In this document: positions 8,617-17,672 of the stretch, one piece after another | How positions within the stretch are numbered: position 1 is the stretch's first letter | Layout of the letters: each line of letters opens with the position of its first letter | Source: Mesorhizobium sp. J8 | GTDB taxonomy: Bacteria; Pseudomonadota; Alphaproteobacteria; Rhizobiales; Rhizobiaceae | Reading direction: 5' to 3' | Assembly (NCBI RefSeq): GCF_016591715.1 | Contig: NZ_AP024109.1 | Span: 868,001-932,000, forward strand | DNA length: 64,000 nucleotides | Translations under genes and position numbers: made by a program | Notes under the pieces: model-generated | Told to the model about the DNA's origin: nothing | The model's database searches: none | Seen by the model: only the letters and a program-made list of their open reading frames with translations

Positions 8617-10170
8617 TCACTGCACGCTGACGATGCGGGCAGGCTCGCGCGCGCCGAAGGCGGGCCGCGCCTCGCCGAGCTCGACCTTGAGCGGCGCCGG
8701 TCGGCCGAACAGATAGCCCTGCACCACCTCGCAGCCGGCGGCCCGAAGCAGCGTCGCCTGGTTCTCGGTCTCCACGCCCTCGGCGATGATGCCGACGCCG
8801 AGCGCCCGTGACAGGCCGACAATGGTCGAAACGATCGCGCCGGAGCTGGAGTCGCTGTCGATGCGGCTGACGAAGGAACGGTCGATCTTGAGCTTGCCGA
8901 AGGAGAAGTCGATCAGGTAGCTCAAATTGGAATAGCCGGTGCCGAAATCGTCGACGGCAACGGAGATGCCCATCTCGGCAAGCTGCTCCAGGATCGCCGC
9001 GGCGCGGTCGCGATCCTGCATCATCGCCGTCTCGGTGACCTCGAGCTCCAGCCGCGACGGCTTGATGCCGGTCGATTCCATCACTTCCCGCACGATGCCA
9101 ACGAAGTCCCTGGTCATGAACTGGACTGGAGAGATGTTGACGGCGACGAAGCATTCCTGCGGCAGGTACCTGGCGTCGCTGCAGGCCTTGCGCAGTACCC
9201 ACTCGCCGATCGGATTGATCATGCCGGTTTCCTCGGCGATCGGAATGAACTCCACCGGCGGGATCATGCCGCGCTCCGGATGTTTCCAGCGGATCAGCGC
9301 CTCATAACCGACGACACGGCCGCTCGGCAGGTTAAACTGCGGCTGATAGTGGAGGCTGAAGTCGCCGCGGTCGAAGGCGGTCTTCAGCTCCGACTCGATC
9401 CACTGCCGGTAATCCGCGACGCGGCCCATATCGGCGTGGAAGACGGACCAGTTACCGACGCCGCTGGCGCGCGCGTTCTGCAGCGCCAGGTTCGAGCGGC
9501 GCAGGATGAGCACCGGGTCGACGCCGTCCTTCGGCATCGCTACGATGCCGACCGACAGGCTGACCGACTGCAGATGGCTCGGCAGCTGATAGGGCTCCAT
9601 CATCTCGTTGATGAACCTTTCGATGAGCCGTTCGATCGACCCCCTGAGGTCGCGGTCGGGCAGCAACACGGCGAACTCGCCGGCGCCGATGCGGCCGATC
9701 GTTACATTCTTCGGCATATTCTCCTTCAGCCTTGTGGTGAAGGCGCGGATCAGTTCGTCACCCTGGCTGTAACCGATGGCGTCGTTGATCTGCTTGAAAC
9801 GGTCGATATCGATGTCGATCAGGAACACCGGCTCGCCGGTTCGGATCGTCCCGGAGGCGGCCTCGGCTATCTTGCCGACCATGGCCTGGCGCGACAGAAG
9901 GCCGGTCAGCTTGTCGAAATGGGTTTCCTTGAAGACATAGGCTTCCGATTCATCGACGCCCGCGAAGAACGACAGCGCGGCGCCGCCGGCGGCCAAGGCG
10001 CAGAGCGCGGCGATGACGCCGGCCATCGTTTCGGCCGGCATGCCGGCCATGCCGTCGCCGAAGCCGAACCGCAGCCCCCATAGCCCAAGGATGAAACTGC
10101 CCATGCCGGAGCTGGCGATGGTGATGAGCCGGAACAGCGGAGTCCGTTTGGGATTGCTGACTGCAGGCAT
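8617..10170 (-). CDS. Membrane GGDEF-EAL protein, probable c-di-GMP phosphodiesterase
   Basis: A 517-residue bifunctional-type signalling protein. Two membrane helices lie in residues 13-72, followed by a GGDEF domain (about 85-245) and an EAL domain (about 255-505). The GGDEF signature is altered to GAGEF (residues 162-166), so cyclase activity is probably lost or changed. The EAL domain looks intact, with YEALIRW (EAL at 290-292), NISPVQF, ELEVTET, DDFGTGYSNL, KIDRSFV, AEGVET and QGYLFGRP. The likely role is to lower c-di-GMP at the membrane, perhaps with the GGDEF domain binding GTP as a regulator. It has no obvious operon partners. A repeat copy lies between it and fabI. Confidence 0.9.
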   Translation of the reverse strand: MPAVSNPKRTPLFRLITIASSGMGSFILGLWGLRFGFGDGMAGMPAETMAGVIAALCALAAGGAALSFFAGVDESEAYVFKETHFDKLTGLLSRQAMVGKIAEAASGTIRTGEPVFLIDIDIDRFKQINDAIGYSQGDELIRAFTTRLKENMPKNVTIGRIGAGEFAVLLPDRDLRGSIERLIERFINEMMEPYQLPSHLQSVSLSVGIVAMPKDGVDPVLILRRSNLALQNARASGVGNWSVFHADMGRVADYRQWIESELKTAFDRGDFSLHYQPQFNLPSGRVVGYEALIRWKHPERGMIPPVEFIPIAEETGMINPIGEWVLRKACSDARYLPQECFVAVNISPVQFMTRDFVGIVREVMESTGIKPSRLELEVTETAMMQDRDRAAAILEQLAEMGISVAVDDFGTGYSNLSYLIDFSFGKLKIDRSFVSRIDSDSSSGAIVSTIVGLSRALGVGIIAEGVETENQATLLRAAGCEVVQGYLFGRPAPLKVELGEARPAFGAREPARIVSVQ

Positions 10171-10286
10171 GCATGGTCCCTGGATTACGGGGCCTTATAG
10201 CGGATATCTCCTTAAAATGAGTTTCCGCGGAGGCATGCAATTTTACCGGAACGCTACTATGGCGGCCGCAAACTATTCGCGCCAGA

Positions 10287-10385
10287 AGCAATTCCAGGAA
10301 AGTGTGAGCGGTTTTCCATCCGGAATTGCGTAAAAACAAAGAGATAGTGCGTTTCGCCGTTTCCATGAAACGGTGAAATGCACTA
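10287..10385 (+). repeat. Full copy C of the palindromic repeat family
   Basis: Starts AGCAATTCCAGGAAAGTGTG and ends with a hairpin whose outer arms read AGTGCGTTTC and GAAATGCACT. Relative to copy B, the base pair in GAGC/GCTC has become GTGC/GCAC, which preserves pairing. The last three bases (CTA on plus) are the fabI TAG stop read on the minus strand. Confidence 0.92.
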
Positions 10386-11195
10386 GCCGTCGTTCTGCTT
10401 CAATTCCTCCAGTGCCGGCATCGAAACGATGTGATAGCCGGAATCCACATAGTGGATCTCGCCGGTGACGCCCGACGACAGGTCTGAGAGCAGGTAAAGC
10501 GCCGAGCCGCCGACTTCGTCGATGGTCACGGTGCGCCTGAGCGGCGAATTGCGCTGCTGGTAGGAGAACATGTGGCGGGCGTCGGACACGCCGGAGCCGG
10601 CCAGCGTCCGCACCGGCCCGGCCGAGATGGCATTCACCCTGATGCCGCGTGGGCCGTAGTCGTTGGCGAGGTAGCGCACGCTGGCCTCCAACCCGGCCTT
10701 GGCGACGCCCATGACATTGTAGTTCGGCATCACCCTGACCGAGCCGGCATAGGTCAGCGTGATCATCGAGCCGCCATTGCCCATCAGCGCGGCGGCATTG
10801 CGCGCAATCTCGGTGAAAGAGTAGCAGGAGATCACCATGGTGCGCACGAAATTGTCGCGGCTGGTGTCGGCGTAAAGGCCCTTCAGCTCGTTCTTGTCGG
10901 AAAAGCCGATGGCGTGAACCACGAAATCCAGCCCGCCCCAAGCCTTGCCGAGGGTTTCGAAGGTCGCGGTGACCGAGGCGCTGTCCTCGACGTCGCAGGG
11001 CACGATCAGCGAGGCTCCCACCTTCTCGGCCAACGGCTTGACCCGCCGCCCGAAGGCGTCGCCCTGGTAGGTGAAGGCGAGCTCCGCCCCGTGTTCCGAC
11101 AGCTTCCTGGCGATGCCCCAGGCAATCGAATGATCGTTGGCGACACCCATGACAAGCCCGCGCTTGCCCTTCATCAACCCGTCCATAAAAGGCAA
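10383..11195 (-). CDS. fabI: Enoyl-[acyl-carrier-protein] reductase FabI
   Basis: FabI carries out the NADH-dependent last reduction in each round of type II fatty-acid elongation. The 270-residue protein has the SDR Rossmann fold with GVANDHSIAWGIARKL for NADH binding, and the Tyr-x6-Lys catalytic pair in YNVMGVAK. It also has GPVRTLAGSGV, the loop that closes over the substrate. It is the last of the fabA-fabB-fabI genes, 20 bases after fabB, and should be in the same operon. The stop codon lies within repeat copy C. Confidence 0.96.
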   Translation of the reverse strand: MPFMDGLMKGKRGLVMGVANDHSIAWGIARKLSEHGAELAFTYQGDAFGRRVKPLAEKVGASLIVPCDVEDSASVTATFETLGKAWGGLDFVVHAIGFSDKNELKGLYADTSRDNFVRTMVISCYSFTEIARNAAALMGNGGSMITLTYAGSVRVMPNYNVMGVAKAGLEASVRYLANDYGPRGIRVNAISAGPVRTLAGSGVSDARHMFSYQQRNSPLRRTVTIDEVGGSALYLLSDLSSGVTGEIHYVDSGYHIVSMPALEELKQNDG

Positions 11196-11215
11196 TCCTT
11201 ATAAAAACGCCGGCT

Positions 11216-12436
11216 TTATGCGGAATAGCGCTGGAAGATCAGCGTTGCGTTGGTGCCACCGAAACCGAAGGAATTGGACAGGACGGTGTCGATCTTGGCG
11301 TCGTCGATACGCTTGCGCACGATCGGCATGCCCTCGAATTCCGGATCGAGCTCCTCGATATGGGCGCTCTCGCCGATGAAGCCGCCCTGCATCATCAGGA
11401 TCGAGTAGATCGATTCCTGCACGCCGGCCGCACCCAGCGAATGGCCGGTGAGCGACTTGGTCGAGGTGATATAGGGCATCTTGTCGCCGAACACCTCGCG
11501 AATGGCGCCCATTTCCTTGGAATCGCCGACCGGCGTCGAGGTGCCGTGGGTGTTGATGTAGTCGACCGGCGAGGTCACCGTGGACAGTGCCTGCCGCATG
11601 CAGCGCATAGCGCCTTCGCCCGAAGGAGCGACCATGTCGTAGCCGTCGGACGTCGCGCCATAGCCGACGATCTCGGCATAGATCTTGGCGCCGCGCGCCT
11701 TGGCGTGCTCCAACTCCTCCAGCACCAGCACGCCGGCGCCGCCGGCGATGACGAAGCCGTCGCGGTTGATGTCGTAGGCGCGCGAAGCGGTCGACGCCTT
11801 GTCGTTGAACTTCGACGACATGGCGCCCATGGCGTCGAAAAGGTCCGACATGGTCCAGTCGAGGTCCTCGTGGCCGCCGGCAAACATCACGTCCTGCTTG
11901 CCCCATTGGATCAGCTCATAGGCATTGCCAATGCAATGCGCGGAGGTCGAGCAGGCCGACGAGATCGAATAGTTGACGCCGTGGATCTTGAACCATGTCG
12001 CCAGCGTGGCCGACGCGGTCGACGACATGGCCTTCGGCACGGCGAACGGGCCGATGCGCTTCGGGCTGTTGTTCTTGATCGTGGTTTCGGCCGCTTCGAC
12101 GATGGTTCGGGTGGATGGCCCGCCGGAACCCATCACGATGCCGGTCCGCTCATTGGTGATATCGCTTTCGCTCAGGCCGGCATCGGCGATCGCCTGGTCC
12201 ATGGCGACGTGGTTCCAGGCCGCGCCCTGGCTCAGGAAGCGCATGGCGCGGCGATCGATCATCGGCGTGGGATCGAGCGTCGGCGCGCCCCAGACCTGGC
12301 AGCGGAAGCCGTGCTCGGCGAAGGAATTGGAAAAGCTGATGCCGGATTTGGCATCGTAAAGCGAGCTCTGCACCTCGTTGGCATTGTTGCCGATCGACGA
12401 CACAATGCCGAGCCCTGTCACTACGACCCGTCTCAT
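11216..12436 (-). CDS. fabB: Beta-ketoacyl-ACP synthase I
   Basis: FabB condenses malonyl-ACP with cis-3-decenoyl-ACP and is needed for unsaturated fatty acids. The protein of 406 residues shows the thiolase fold with Cys in SACSTSAH and the two His of the Cys-His-His triad in [11 protein letters not shown] and [12 protein letters not shown]. It ends in [12 protein letters not shown]. The frame opens two codons earlier at TTG, but the ATG at 12436 ([10 protein letters not shown]) has AAGGAG six bases before it and gives the conserved start. It lies between fabA and fabI. Confidence 0.97.
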   Translation of the reverse strand: MRRVVVTGLGIVSSIGNNANEVQSSLYDAKSGISFSNSFAEHGFRCQVWGAPTLDPTPMIDRRAMRFLSQGAAWNHVAMDQAIADAGLSESDITNERTGIVMGSGGPSTRTIVEAAETTIKNNSPKRIGPFAVPKAMSSTASATLATWFKIHGVNYSISSACSTSAHCIGNAYELIQWGKQDVMFAGGHEDLDWTMSDLFDAMGAMSSKFNDKASTASRAYDINRDGFVIAGGAGVLVLEELEHAKARGAKIYAEIVGYGATSDGYDMVAPSGEGAMRCMRQALSTVTSPVDYINTHGTSTPVGDSKEMGAIREVFGDKMPYITSTKSLTGHSLGAAGVQESIYSILMMQGGFIGESAHIEELDPEFEGMPIVRKRIDDAKIDTVLSNSFGFGGTNATLIFQRYSA

Positions 12437-12551
12437 TCGCAACTCCTTCCGGCGTATCCGGGCGAAAAACCTAGCCGGTTTCCGCTTGTGATCATACGCA
12501 AATAAACTGACGTGGCGCCCATTGGCTACGCGACGCCGTGGCGAAAAACGG

Positions 12552-13067
12552 TCAGGCGGCCGACTGCTTGGACAGACCGACCTTCAGATCCGTAGCCGCG
12601 TATATGGGTTCGCCATCCGCCTTGAGCCAGCCATCGGCGATGCCGAGCACCAGCCGGCCCCGCATCACGCGCTTGAAGTCGACGCCGTATTCGACCTTCT
12701 TCACCGACGGCGTCACCATGCCCTTGAACTTCACCTCGCCGGTCGAAAGCGCCATGCCCTTTCCGGGTTCGCCCAGCCAGCCGAGATAGAAGCCGGTCAA
12801 CTGCCACATGGCGTCGAGGCCGAGGCAGCCCGGCATGATCGGATTGCCGATGAAATGGCAGGCAAAGAACCAAAGATCCGGCTTGATATCGAATTCGGCG
12901 CGGATGAAGCCCTTGTCGAAAGCTCCGCCGGTCTCGCTGATCTCGGTGATGCGGTCGAACATCAGCATCGGTGGGTAGGGCAGCTGGGCGTTGCCCGGCC
13001 CGAACAGCTCGCCGCGGGCGCAGGCAAGCAGTTCCTCGTAATCGTAGCTGGACTTTTGACCCGCCAT
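12552..13067 (-). CDS. fabA: 3-hydroxydecanoyl-ACP dehydratase/isomerase
   Basis: FabA dehydrates 3-hydroxydecanoyl-ACP and isomerises trans-2 to cis-3-decenoyl-ACP, the branch point for anaerobic unsaturated fatty-acid synthesis. The 171-residue hot-dog protein has the active-site His in [19 protein letters not shown] and the Asp in LGLDAMWQL. The start [15 protein letters not shown] at 13067 fits the family; the 21 in-frame codons upstream do not. It heads fabA-fabB-fabI and is divergent from irr, an arrangement that I recall as conserved in rhizobia. Confidence 0.97.
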   Translation of the reverse strand: MAGQKSSYDYEELLACARGELFGPGNAQLPYPPMLMFDRITEISETGGAFDKGFIRAEFDIKPDLWFFACHFIGNPIMPGCLGLDAMWQLTGFYLGWLGEPGKGMALSTGEVKFKGMVTPSVKKVEYGVDFKRVMRGRLVLGIADGWLKADGEPIYAATDLKVGLSKQSAA

Positions 13068-13314
13068 CAAATTTCTGTCCCCGTGTCCTTCGCGGGCGGC
13101 AGGGCGCCCTTCTCGTTGGTTTCCTAACACACTCTGTTTGCGGCCGGAAACCGGCGTTTGCGCTTAACCCGTGCGCCTGCCCGGGTCAATGCGCGCTATT
13201 GATCGCATTCGGACTACAGAATATATGTCGATTGATGTCCGGTTTTGGCATTTGACGTCTTTTTGCCACTCTGGACCTGTTGATGGGCTGGGCCGCAAGC
13301 TTCGACGCGAAGAG

Positions 13315-13746
13315 ATGGATTCGGGCTACCGGAAGGAAAATGTCGCTGTGGACAAGCGGGTTCGCGAAGCCGGCCTGAGGCCGACGCGTCAGCGCATTGC
13401 GCTGGCCGATCTGCTTTTCGCCAAGGGCGACCGCCATCTTTCCGCCGAGGAACTGCATGAAGAGGCGCTCGCCGCCGGCGTGCCTGTTTCGCTGGCGACT
13501 GTCTACAACGCGCTTCACCAGTTCACCCAGGCCGGCCTGCTGCGTATCCTGGCGGTGGAAGGCTCGAAAACCTATTTCGACACCAACACGTCCGATCACC
13601 ACCACTTCTACGTCGAAGGCGAGAACCGGATTTTCGACATCGAAAGCGGACCGGTGACCGTCTCCAACCTGCCGGCGCCGCCGGAGGGCATGGAAATCGC
13701 CAATGTCGACATCGTCGTGAGGCTTCGCCCGAAACGCGGCGACTGA
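13315..13746 (+). CDS. irr: Iron response regulator Irr (Fur family)
   Basis: Irr is the haem-sensing Fur-family regulator that controls haem and iron genes in Rhizobiales. The 143-residue protein has the Fur winged helix (LRPTRQRIALADLLFAKGDRHLSAEELH, then VSLATVYNALHQFTQAGLL) and the His cluster DHHHFYVEGENRIFDI, in which the usual Fur metal site is replaced by the HHH haem motif of Irr. The N-terminal Cys-Pro haem regulatory motif of Bradyrhizobium is absent, as in other Rhizobiaceae and Phyllobacteriaceae. The ATG at 13315 with GAAGAG before it was chosen over longer in-frame starts. It is divergent from fabA. Confidence 0.92.
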   Translation: MDSGYRKENVAVDKRVREAGLRPTRQRIALADLLFAKGDRHLSAEELHEEALAAGVPVSLATVYNALHQFTQAGLLRILAVEGSKTYFDTNTSDHHHFYVEGENRIFDIESGPVTVSNLPAPPEGMEIANVDIVVRLRPKRGD

Positions 13747-13750
13747 TCCC

Positions 13751-14137
13751 GTGGCGATGCGGCCCGTCGACCTGATTGCGCGGTTTGAATGGGTCACGGT
13801 CGCCGCGTTGGCCATCGTCTGCTATGCAATGGCCGGCTTTTCCTGGTGGCTGTTTGTGCTGCTTGTCCTGGCGCCCGACCTGTCGATGCTAGGCTACCTC
13901 GCCGGACCGCGAGTCGGCGCCGTCACCTACAACGCCTTGCATGTCCTGATTGCCCCGCTCGTCCTCCTGCTCGCGGCCGCGTTGCTCGGAGCCCCGGTCA
14001 CGACCGCTGTGGCGCTGATCTGGATCGCCCACATCGCCATCGACCGTGCCCTCGGCTACGGCCTCAAGCTGCCCACCGGTTTTCAGGATACGCATCTCGG
14101 CCGCATCGGCCGCCCGCAGGACGGTGTGTCCAGTTAG
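13751..14137 (+). CDS. DUF4260-family small membrane protein
   Basis: A 128-residue hydrophobic protein with about three to four membrane helices. The segments APDLSMLGYLAGPRVGAVTYN and IDRALGYGLKLPTGFQDTHLG match my memory of DUF4260. The role is unknown. It starts with GTG at 13751, four bases after the irr stop, so it is probably cotranscribed with irr; an ATG two codons later is an alternative start. It converges on the SH3 gene across a palindromic element. Confidence 0.8.
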   Translation: MAMRPVDLIARFEWVTVAALAIVCYAMAGFSWWLFVLLVLAPDLSMLGYLAGPRVGAVTYNALHVLIAPLVLLLAAALLGAPVTTAVALIWIAHIAIDRALGYGLKLPTGFQDTHLGRIGRPQDGVSS

Positions 14138-14167
14138 GCTGGGTCGATTCAGGCCAGGCCCAGTCGA

Positions 14168-14244
14168 GAATGGCGGGTTTTCGAGAGCCGGAGCGGAGCG
14201 TACTTAAGATACGTGAGCACCGGAAGCGCAGTGAGCCGCCATTC
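14168..14244. repeat. Long imperfect palindrome between convergent genes
   Basis: GAATGGCGG (14168-14176) pairs exactly with CCGCCATTC (14236-14244). Shorter inner matches, including a central CTTAAG, continue toward the middle, giving one long imperfect stem-loop. It fills most of the gap between the DUF4260 gene and the SH3 gene and may be a dispersed palindromic unit. Only one copy is seen in this window. Confidence 0.55.
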
Positions 14245-14276
14245 GCAAACCGGCCTCACCTGAATATCGGCACGGC

Positions 14277-14834
14277 CTAGTTCTTGACCTTTTCGCCCGG
14301 ATAGGCGCCCCACACCTGCGATTGCGCCATCCAGCCGGTATGGCCGTCGAAGGTCATCTCGCACCATTGGCCGTCGCATTTCTTGATCGAGCCGATCACG
14401 CCCGGCTCGATGATGGCGACGACACTCGCATCCTTGTCGGGTTCGTCGAGCAGGTTGATTCGCCCGCCCTTGCCGCGTTGCCAGGGCGCGACGATCGCGG
14501 TGCGGCGGCCGGAAAGCAGCGACTGGTTGATCCAGCCCTCCGAGCCGTCGGCATCGCGCACGCGGCGCCAGGTGTCGAATTCCTGGATGACTTCCATCGG
14601 CAGGCCGGCCTTCAGATACATCCAGTTGACGGAATAATTGGCGCCGGGGCCGACGCGCGAATTGACGCGGGCCGGCTTCAGGCTGACGAAACGCGGCAGC
14701 GGCAGGCCGCTCGGCCCGAGCGTTATGGTTTGGGCGGGTGCTGCGGCGCTCTGCGCCGAAGCCTGCGGCGCGCAAAGCAGGGCACCGACAACGGCAGCGC
14801 TGAAGGCCAGGCGAAGCGACGCGAAACCAGACAC
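14277..14834 (-). CDS. Exported SH3-domain protein
   Basis: A 185-residue protein with a signal peptide (MSGFASLRLAFSAAVVGALLCAPQASAQS). Two bacterial SH3-like regions follow. The first carries ARVNSRVGPGANYSVNWMY and GSEGWINQSLLSG, and the second runs from RINLLDEPDKDASVVAIIEPGV to GHTGWMAQSQVWG. Such proteins act in the periplasm and often bind cell-wall peptides, but no substrate can be named. It is transcribed divergently from the 2-hydroxyacid dehydrogenase gene, with 169 bases between their starts. Confidence 0.85.
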   Translation of the reverse strand: MSGFASLRLAFSAAVVGALLCAPQASAQSAAAPAQTITLGPSGLPLPRFVSLKPARVNSRVGPGANYSVNWMYLKAGLPMEVIQEFDTWRRVRDADGSEGWINQSLLSGRRTAIVAPWQRGKGGRINLLDEPDKDASVVAIIEPGVIGSIKKCDGQWCEMTFDGHTGWMAQSQVWGAYPGEKVKN

Positions 14835-15003
14835 TTTCGTTCCTTTCGGCGCCGGTCCGTCGGGACGGGCGCCCCTTTTTCTTTGTCTTCGGCGGCACCG
14901 CTTGTTACAGGAGTGGGCTGATGCCGCGACTGGTTATAAGTTTCGCCGGTCTTGGTTAAAGAGGTCTCAACGAGATCGGTTTCGAGGAAGCTTCGGGGAT
15001 AAA

Positions 15004-16005
15004 ATGGCAGGCAAAAAACGGCCCCTCGTCGTCATAACGCGCAAGCTGCCCGATCCGGTCGAAACGCGCATGCGCGAGCTGTTCGACGCGAGGCTGAATG
15101 TCGAGGACCGGCCAATGACGCAGCCGGAGCTGGTCGCGGCGGTCAAGGAAGCCGATGTGCTGGTCCCCACCATCACCGACCATATCGACGCCGCGCTGAT
15201 CGCCCAGGCCGGCGAAAACCTCAAGCTGATCGCGAATTTCGGCAACGGCGTCGACAAGATCGACGTCGCGGCGGCCGCCAAGAAAGGCATCACCGTCACC
15301 AACACACCGAACGTGCTTACCGAAGACACCGCCGACATGACCATGGCGCTGATGCTCGCCGTGCCGCGCAGGCTCGCCGAAGGCGCCAATGTGCTGACGG
15401 GCGAGAAGAAATGGGCCGGCTGGTCGCCGACTTGGATGCTCGGCCGGCGCATCTGGGGAAAACGTCTCGGCATCGTCGGCATGGGCCGCATCGGCACGGC
15501 GGTCGCCAGGCGGGCCAAGGCCTTCGGCCTGTCGATCCATTACCACAACCGGCACCGCGTGCTGCCGGCCGTCGAGGAGGAACTGGAGGCGACCTACTGG
15601 GAAAGCCTCGACCAGATGCTCGCCCGCATGGACATCATCTCGGTCAACTGCCCGTCGACGCCGGCGACATTCCACCTTTTATCCGGCCGTCGTCTCGCGC
15701 TGATGCAGCCCTCGGCCTATATCGTCAACACCGCGCGCGGCGACATTATCGATGAGGACTCGCTGGTCAAGCTGATCCAGGACGGCAAGATCGCCGGTGC
15801 CGGCCTCGACGTCTACGAGCACGAGCCGGCGCTGAACAGCAAGCTGTTGAAGCTCGCCGCCAAAGGCAAGGTTGTGCTTTTGCCGCATATGGGCTCGGCC
15901 ACGCTCGAGGGCCGCATCGACATGGGCGAGAAGGTGATCATCAACATCCGCGCCTTCTTCGATGGCCACCGCCCTCCCGATCGCGTCCTGCCGCTCAGGA
16001 CCTGA
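15004..16005 (+). CDS. D-isomer 2-hydroxyacid dehydrogenase (glyoxylate/hydroxypyruvate reductase-like)
   Basis: A cytoplasmic NAD(P)H-dependent oxidoreductase of 333 residues. The nucleotide-binding motif is GMGRIGTAVARRAKAFGL. The catalytic set is present: Arg in NTARGDIID, Glu in DVYEHEPAL, and His in PHMGSAT. This subfamily usually reduces glyoxylate or hydroxypyruvate (GyaR or GhrB type). The ATG at 15004 has GGGG before it; a longer in-frame opening upstream overlaps the divergent SH3 gene and is not used. Its stop is 3 bases from the convergent aconitase X small-subunit stop. Substrate is not settled by sequence. Confidence 0.88.
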   Translation: MAGKKRPLVVITRKLPDPVETRMRELFDARLNVEDRPMTQPELVAAVKEADVLVPTITDHIDAALIAQAGENLKLIANFGNGVDKIDVAAAAKKGITVTNTPNVLTEDTADMTMALMLAVPRRLAEGANVLTGEKKWAGWSPTWMLGRRIWGKRLGIVGMGRIGTAVARRAKAFGLSIHYHNRHRVLPAVEEELEATYWESLDQMLARMDIISVNCPSTPATFHLLSGRRLALMQPSAYIVNTARGDIIDEDSLVKLIQDGKIAGAGLDVYEHEPALNSKLLKLAAKGKVVLLPHMGSATLEGRIDMGEKVIINIRAFFDGHRPPDRVLPLRT

Positions 16006-16008
16006 AGC

Positions 16009-16422
16009 TTATTCGCCCGAGACGGTGAGAGCGCCGTCTTCGGCTATTCTCACCCTGCCGCCACAGGTTTCGAACGCGTCTCGGCCAAGCCGCACCGCCA
16101 TCGGCGTTTCCCAACCCATCTCCCGGGCGACGATCAGGCCGAGCAGCAGGATGGCGTCGGGCTCGTGCAGCACCAGGGCGGCCGGCGCCCGGCCGTTGTG
16201 GACGAGCTCCATCAGCACCGCCGAAGCGGACGACGAGCCGATCGTGCCGGGCAGGAACAGCACGCGGCCGGCAATGACTTCGCCATGCTGCGGATGGCGG
16301 ACATCGGCGATGCGGCCTGTCTTCGGGTCGACGCCGCCCCAGAAGCTGATCGGTGCCGTCAGCACCAGCGCCTCGCCTTCGCCCGCTTTGCCCGGCACAA
16401 GGATTTCGGCGGCAGCGCTCAT
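16009..16422 (-). CDS. Aconitase X small (swivel) subunit, DUF126 family
   Basis: A 137-residue protein matching the small subunit of bacterial aconitase X. It shows the swivel-domain features GKAGEGEALVLTAPISFWGGVDP, PGTIGSSSAS and LVLHEPDAILLLG. With the large subunit it forms a dehydratase; characterised pairs of this kind from alphaproteobacteria act on cis-3-hydroxy-L-proline. The ATG overlaps the large-subunit stop by four bases, so the two are coupled. No other hydroxyproline catabolic genes are visible beside it, so the substrate is inferred. Confidence 0.85.
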   Translation of the reverse strand: MSAAAEILVPGKAGEGEALVLTAPISFWGGVDPKTGRIADVRHPQHGEVIAGRVLFLPGTIGSSSASAVLMELVHNGRAPAALVLHEPDAILLLGLIVAREMGWETPMAVRLGRDAFETCGGRVRIAEDGALTVSGE

Positions 16423-17672
16423 GCGGCGATATCCGTGAAGACCGGCTTGCCGAGGACCGCGCTTTCGACGCAGTCCGCGAGCGAGGCATAGAGCACCGCG
16501 TAGCCGGTGTTGCCCGGCGCGTAATGCGCGAACTTGCCTGAGTTGGTCATCAGCACGCCATTGCCGAGCTCCGGCATGATCGGCGTCACCACCACGCATG
16601 TATCGGCGACGATGACGACCCCACTCGCCTCGAGCCTTCTTCGCCGGCCGTCCTGCTCCAGCAACGCAAGCGCGTGGCGGCCGGTGCAGGCGTAGATCGG
16701 CACCGCAAGCCGCCGTCCGGCGATCAGCCGCTCCAGGGTGTCGAACTCGGCGTTCGACAGATGCGGGCTGCCGATCGCCACCGCGTCGATGGTCTTGGCC
16801 GCCGCCGCGGTCGATAGGCCCGCGCGGGCCTTGGCCACCATCTCAGGCGTCACGCGGATCACCGCTTCCGGCTCCGCCCCGGCCAGGATGGTTTCGACGT
16901 CGGGCGCCTCGGGCGTTACGCCCGCAATGTGGAACAGGCCGACCGCGCCCGACGATGCAGCCGCCGCGCCGCAGGCTTTCAGCGCGTCTTCGCCGGGATG
17001 ACCCGTCACGCCGGTGACGACGCCGATCGCGTTGCCCACCTCGCGGCCATAAAGGCTTCCCAAGACAGGCCAGGCGATCTCCGAGGCAAGGAAGGAAGGC
17101 GACAGGCCCGAGACATCGAAAACGAGCCGCGCTCGGCGGTTGTCGGGCTGGTGCAGGCCGTAATCCGGCGCGCGGCCGGTGATGGCGCAGGCAATGTCCA
17201 GGAAATCGCCATAGCGGTTGGTTCGCGCGCCCAGCACAGAATTGCAGAAGACGACGGCGTTGGACTCGCCCCAGGCGACGTCGCTGCCGAGTGCCGGCCT
17301 GTGTCCGGCCTGATACGGCGCGCAGGTCCAGCTCTGCTCGCAACCAAGCTTGCGATAGGCCTCCATCATCCGCCGGGCCATGCCGCGTTGCGGCTCTTCC
17401 AGACGAATGCGCGAGCAGCCCATCAGGTCGAGCGCCCCGACATTGAGCGTCGAGCGCACCGCGACCTTCGCTCCGCCTTCGACCAGTTTTTCTGCGAACA
17501 GCGTGCCGGAATCGCCGTGGTACAGGGCGCCGTCGATATGGGTGGACGCGATCGGGATCAGCCGCGGCGCGCCGAGCAGGCGGGCGCTTTCGGCGACGAT
17601 GCGCATCGCCATGCCGGCGCCGTCCTGGCGGGCGGCAATCGCCTGTTCTTCCGGATTGAGCGAAAGGCTCAA
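16419..17672 (-). CDS. Aconitase X catalytic subunit, probable cis-3-hydroxy-L-proline dehydratase
   Basis: A 417-residue protein of the aconitase X (DUF521) family. Recognisable segments are THIDGALYHGDSGTLFAE, a conserved Cys region near SWTCAPYQAG, WGESNAVVFCNSVLGARTNRYGDF, CTGRHALALLEQ, and a C-terminal GVLMTNSGKFAHYAPGNTGY. Type II aconitase X enzymes convert cis-3-hydroxy-L-proline to delta-1-pyrroline-2-carboxylate. The start is TTG at 17672, overlapping the GNAT stop, so GNAT, large subunit and small subunit form a tightly coupled three-gene run. Confidence 0.88.
   Translation of the reverse strand: MSLSLNPEEQAIAARQDGAGMAMRIVAESARLLGAPRLIPIASTHIDGALYHGDSGTLFAEKLVEGGAKVAVRSTLNVGALDLMGCSRIRLEEPQRGMARRMMEAYRKLGCEQSWTCAPYQAGHRPALGSDVAWGESNAVVFCNSVLGARTNRYGDFLDIACAITGRAPDYGLHQPDNRRARLVFDVSGLSPSFLASEIAWPVLGSLYGREVGNAIGVVTGVTGHPGEDALKACGAAAASSGAVGLFHIAGVTPEAPDVETILAGAEPEAVIRVTPEMVAKARAGLSTAAAAKTIDAVAIGSPHLSNAEFDTLERLIAGRRLAVPIYACTGRHALALLEQDGRRRRLEASGVVIVADTCVVVTPIMPELGNGVLMTNSGKFAHYAPGNTGYAVLYASLADCVESAVLGKPVFTDIAA

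Noticed and set aside
13068..13314. Iron control element for Irr between fabA and irr
   Set aside because: AT-rich patches are present but no clear inverted TTTAGAA-type motif could be found.
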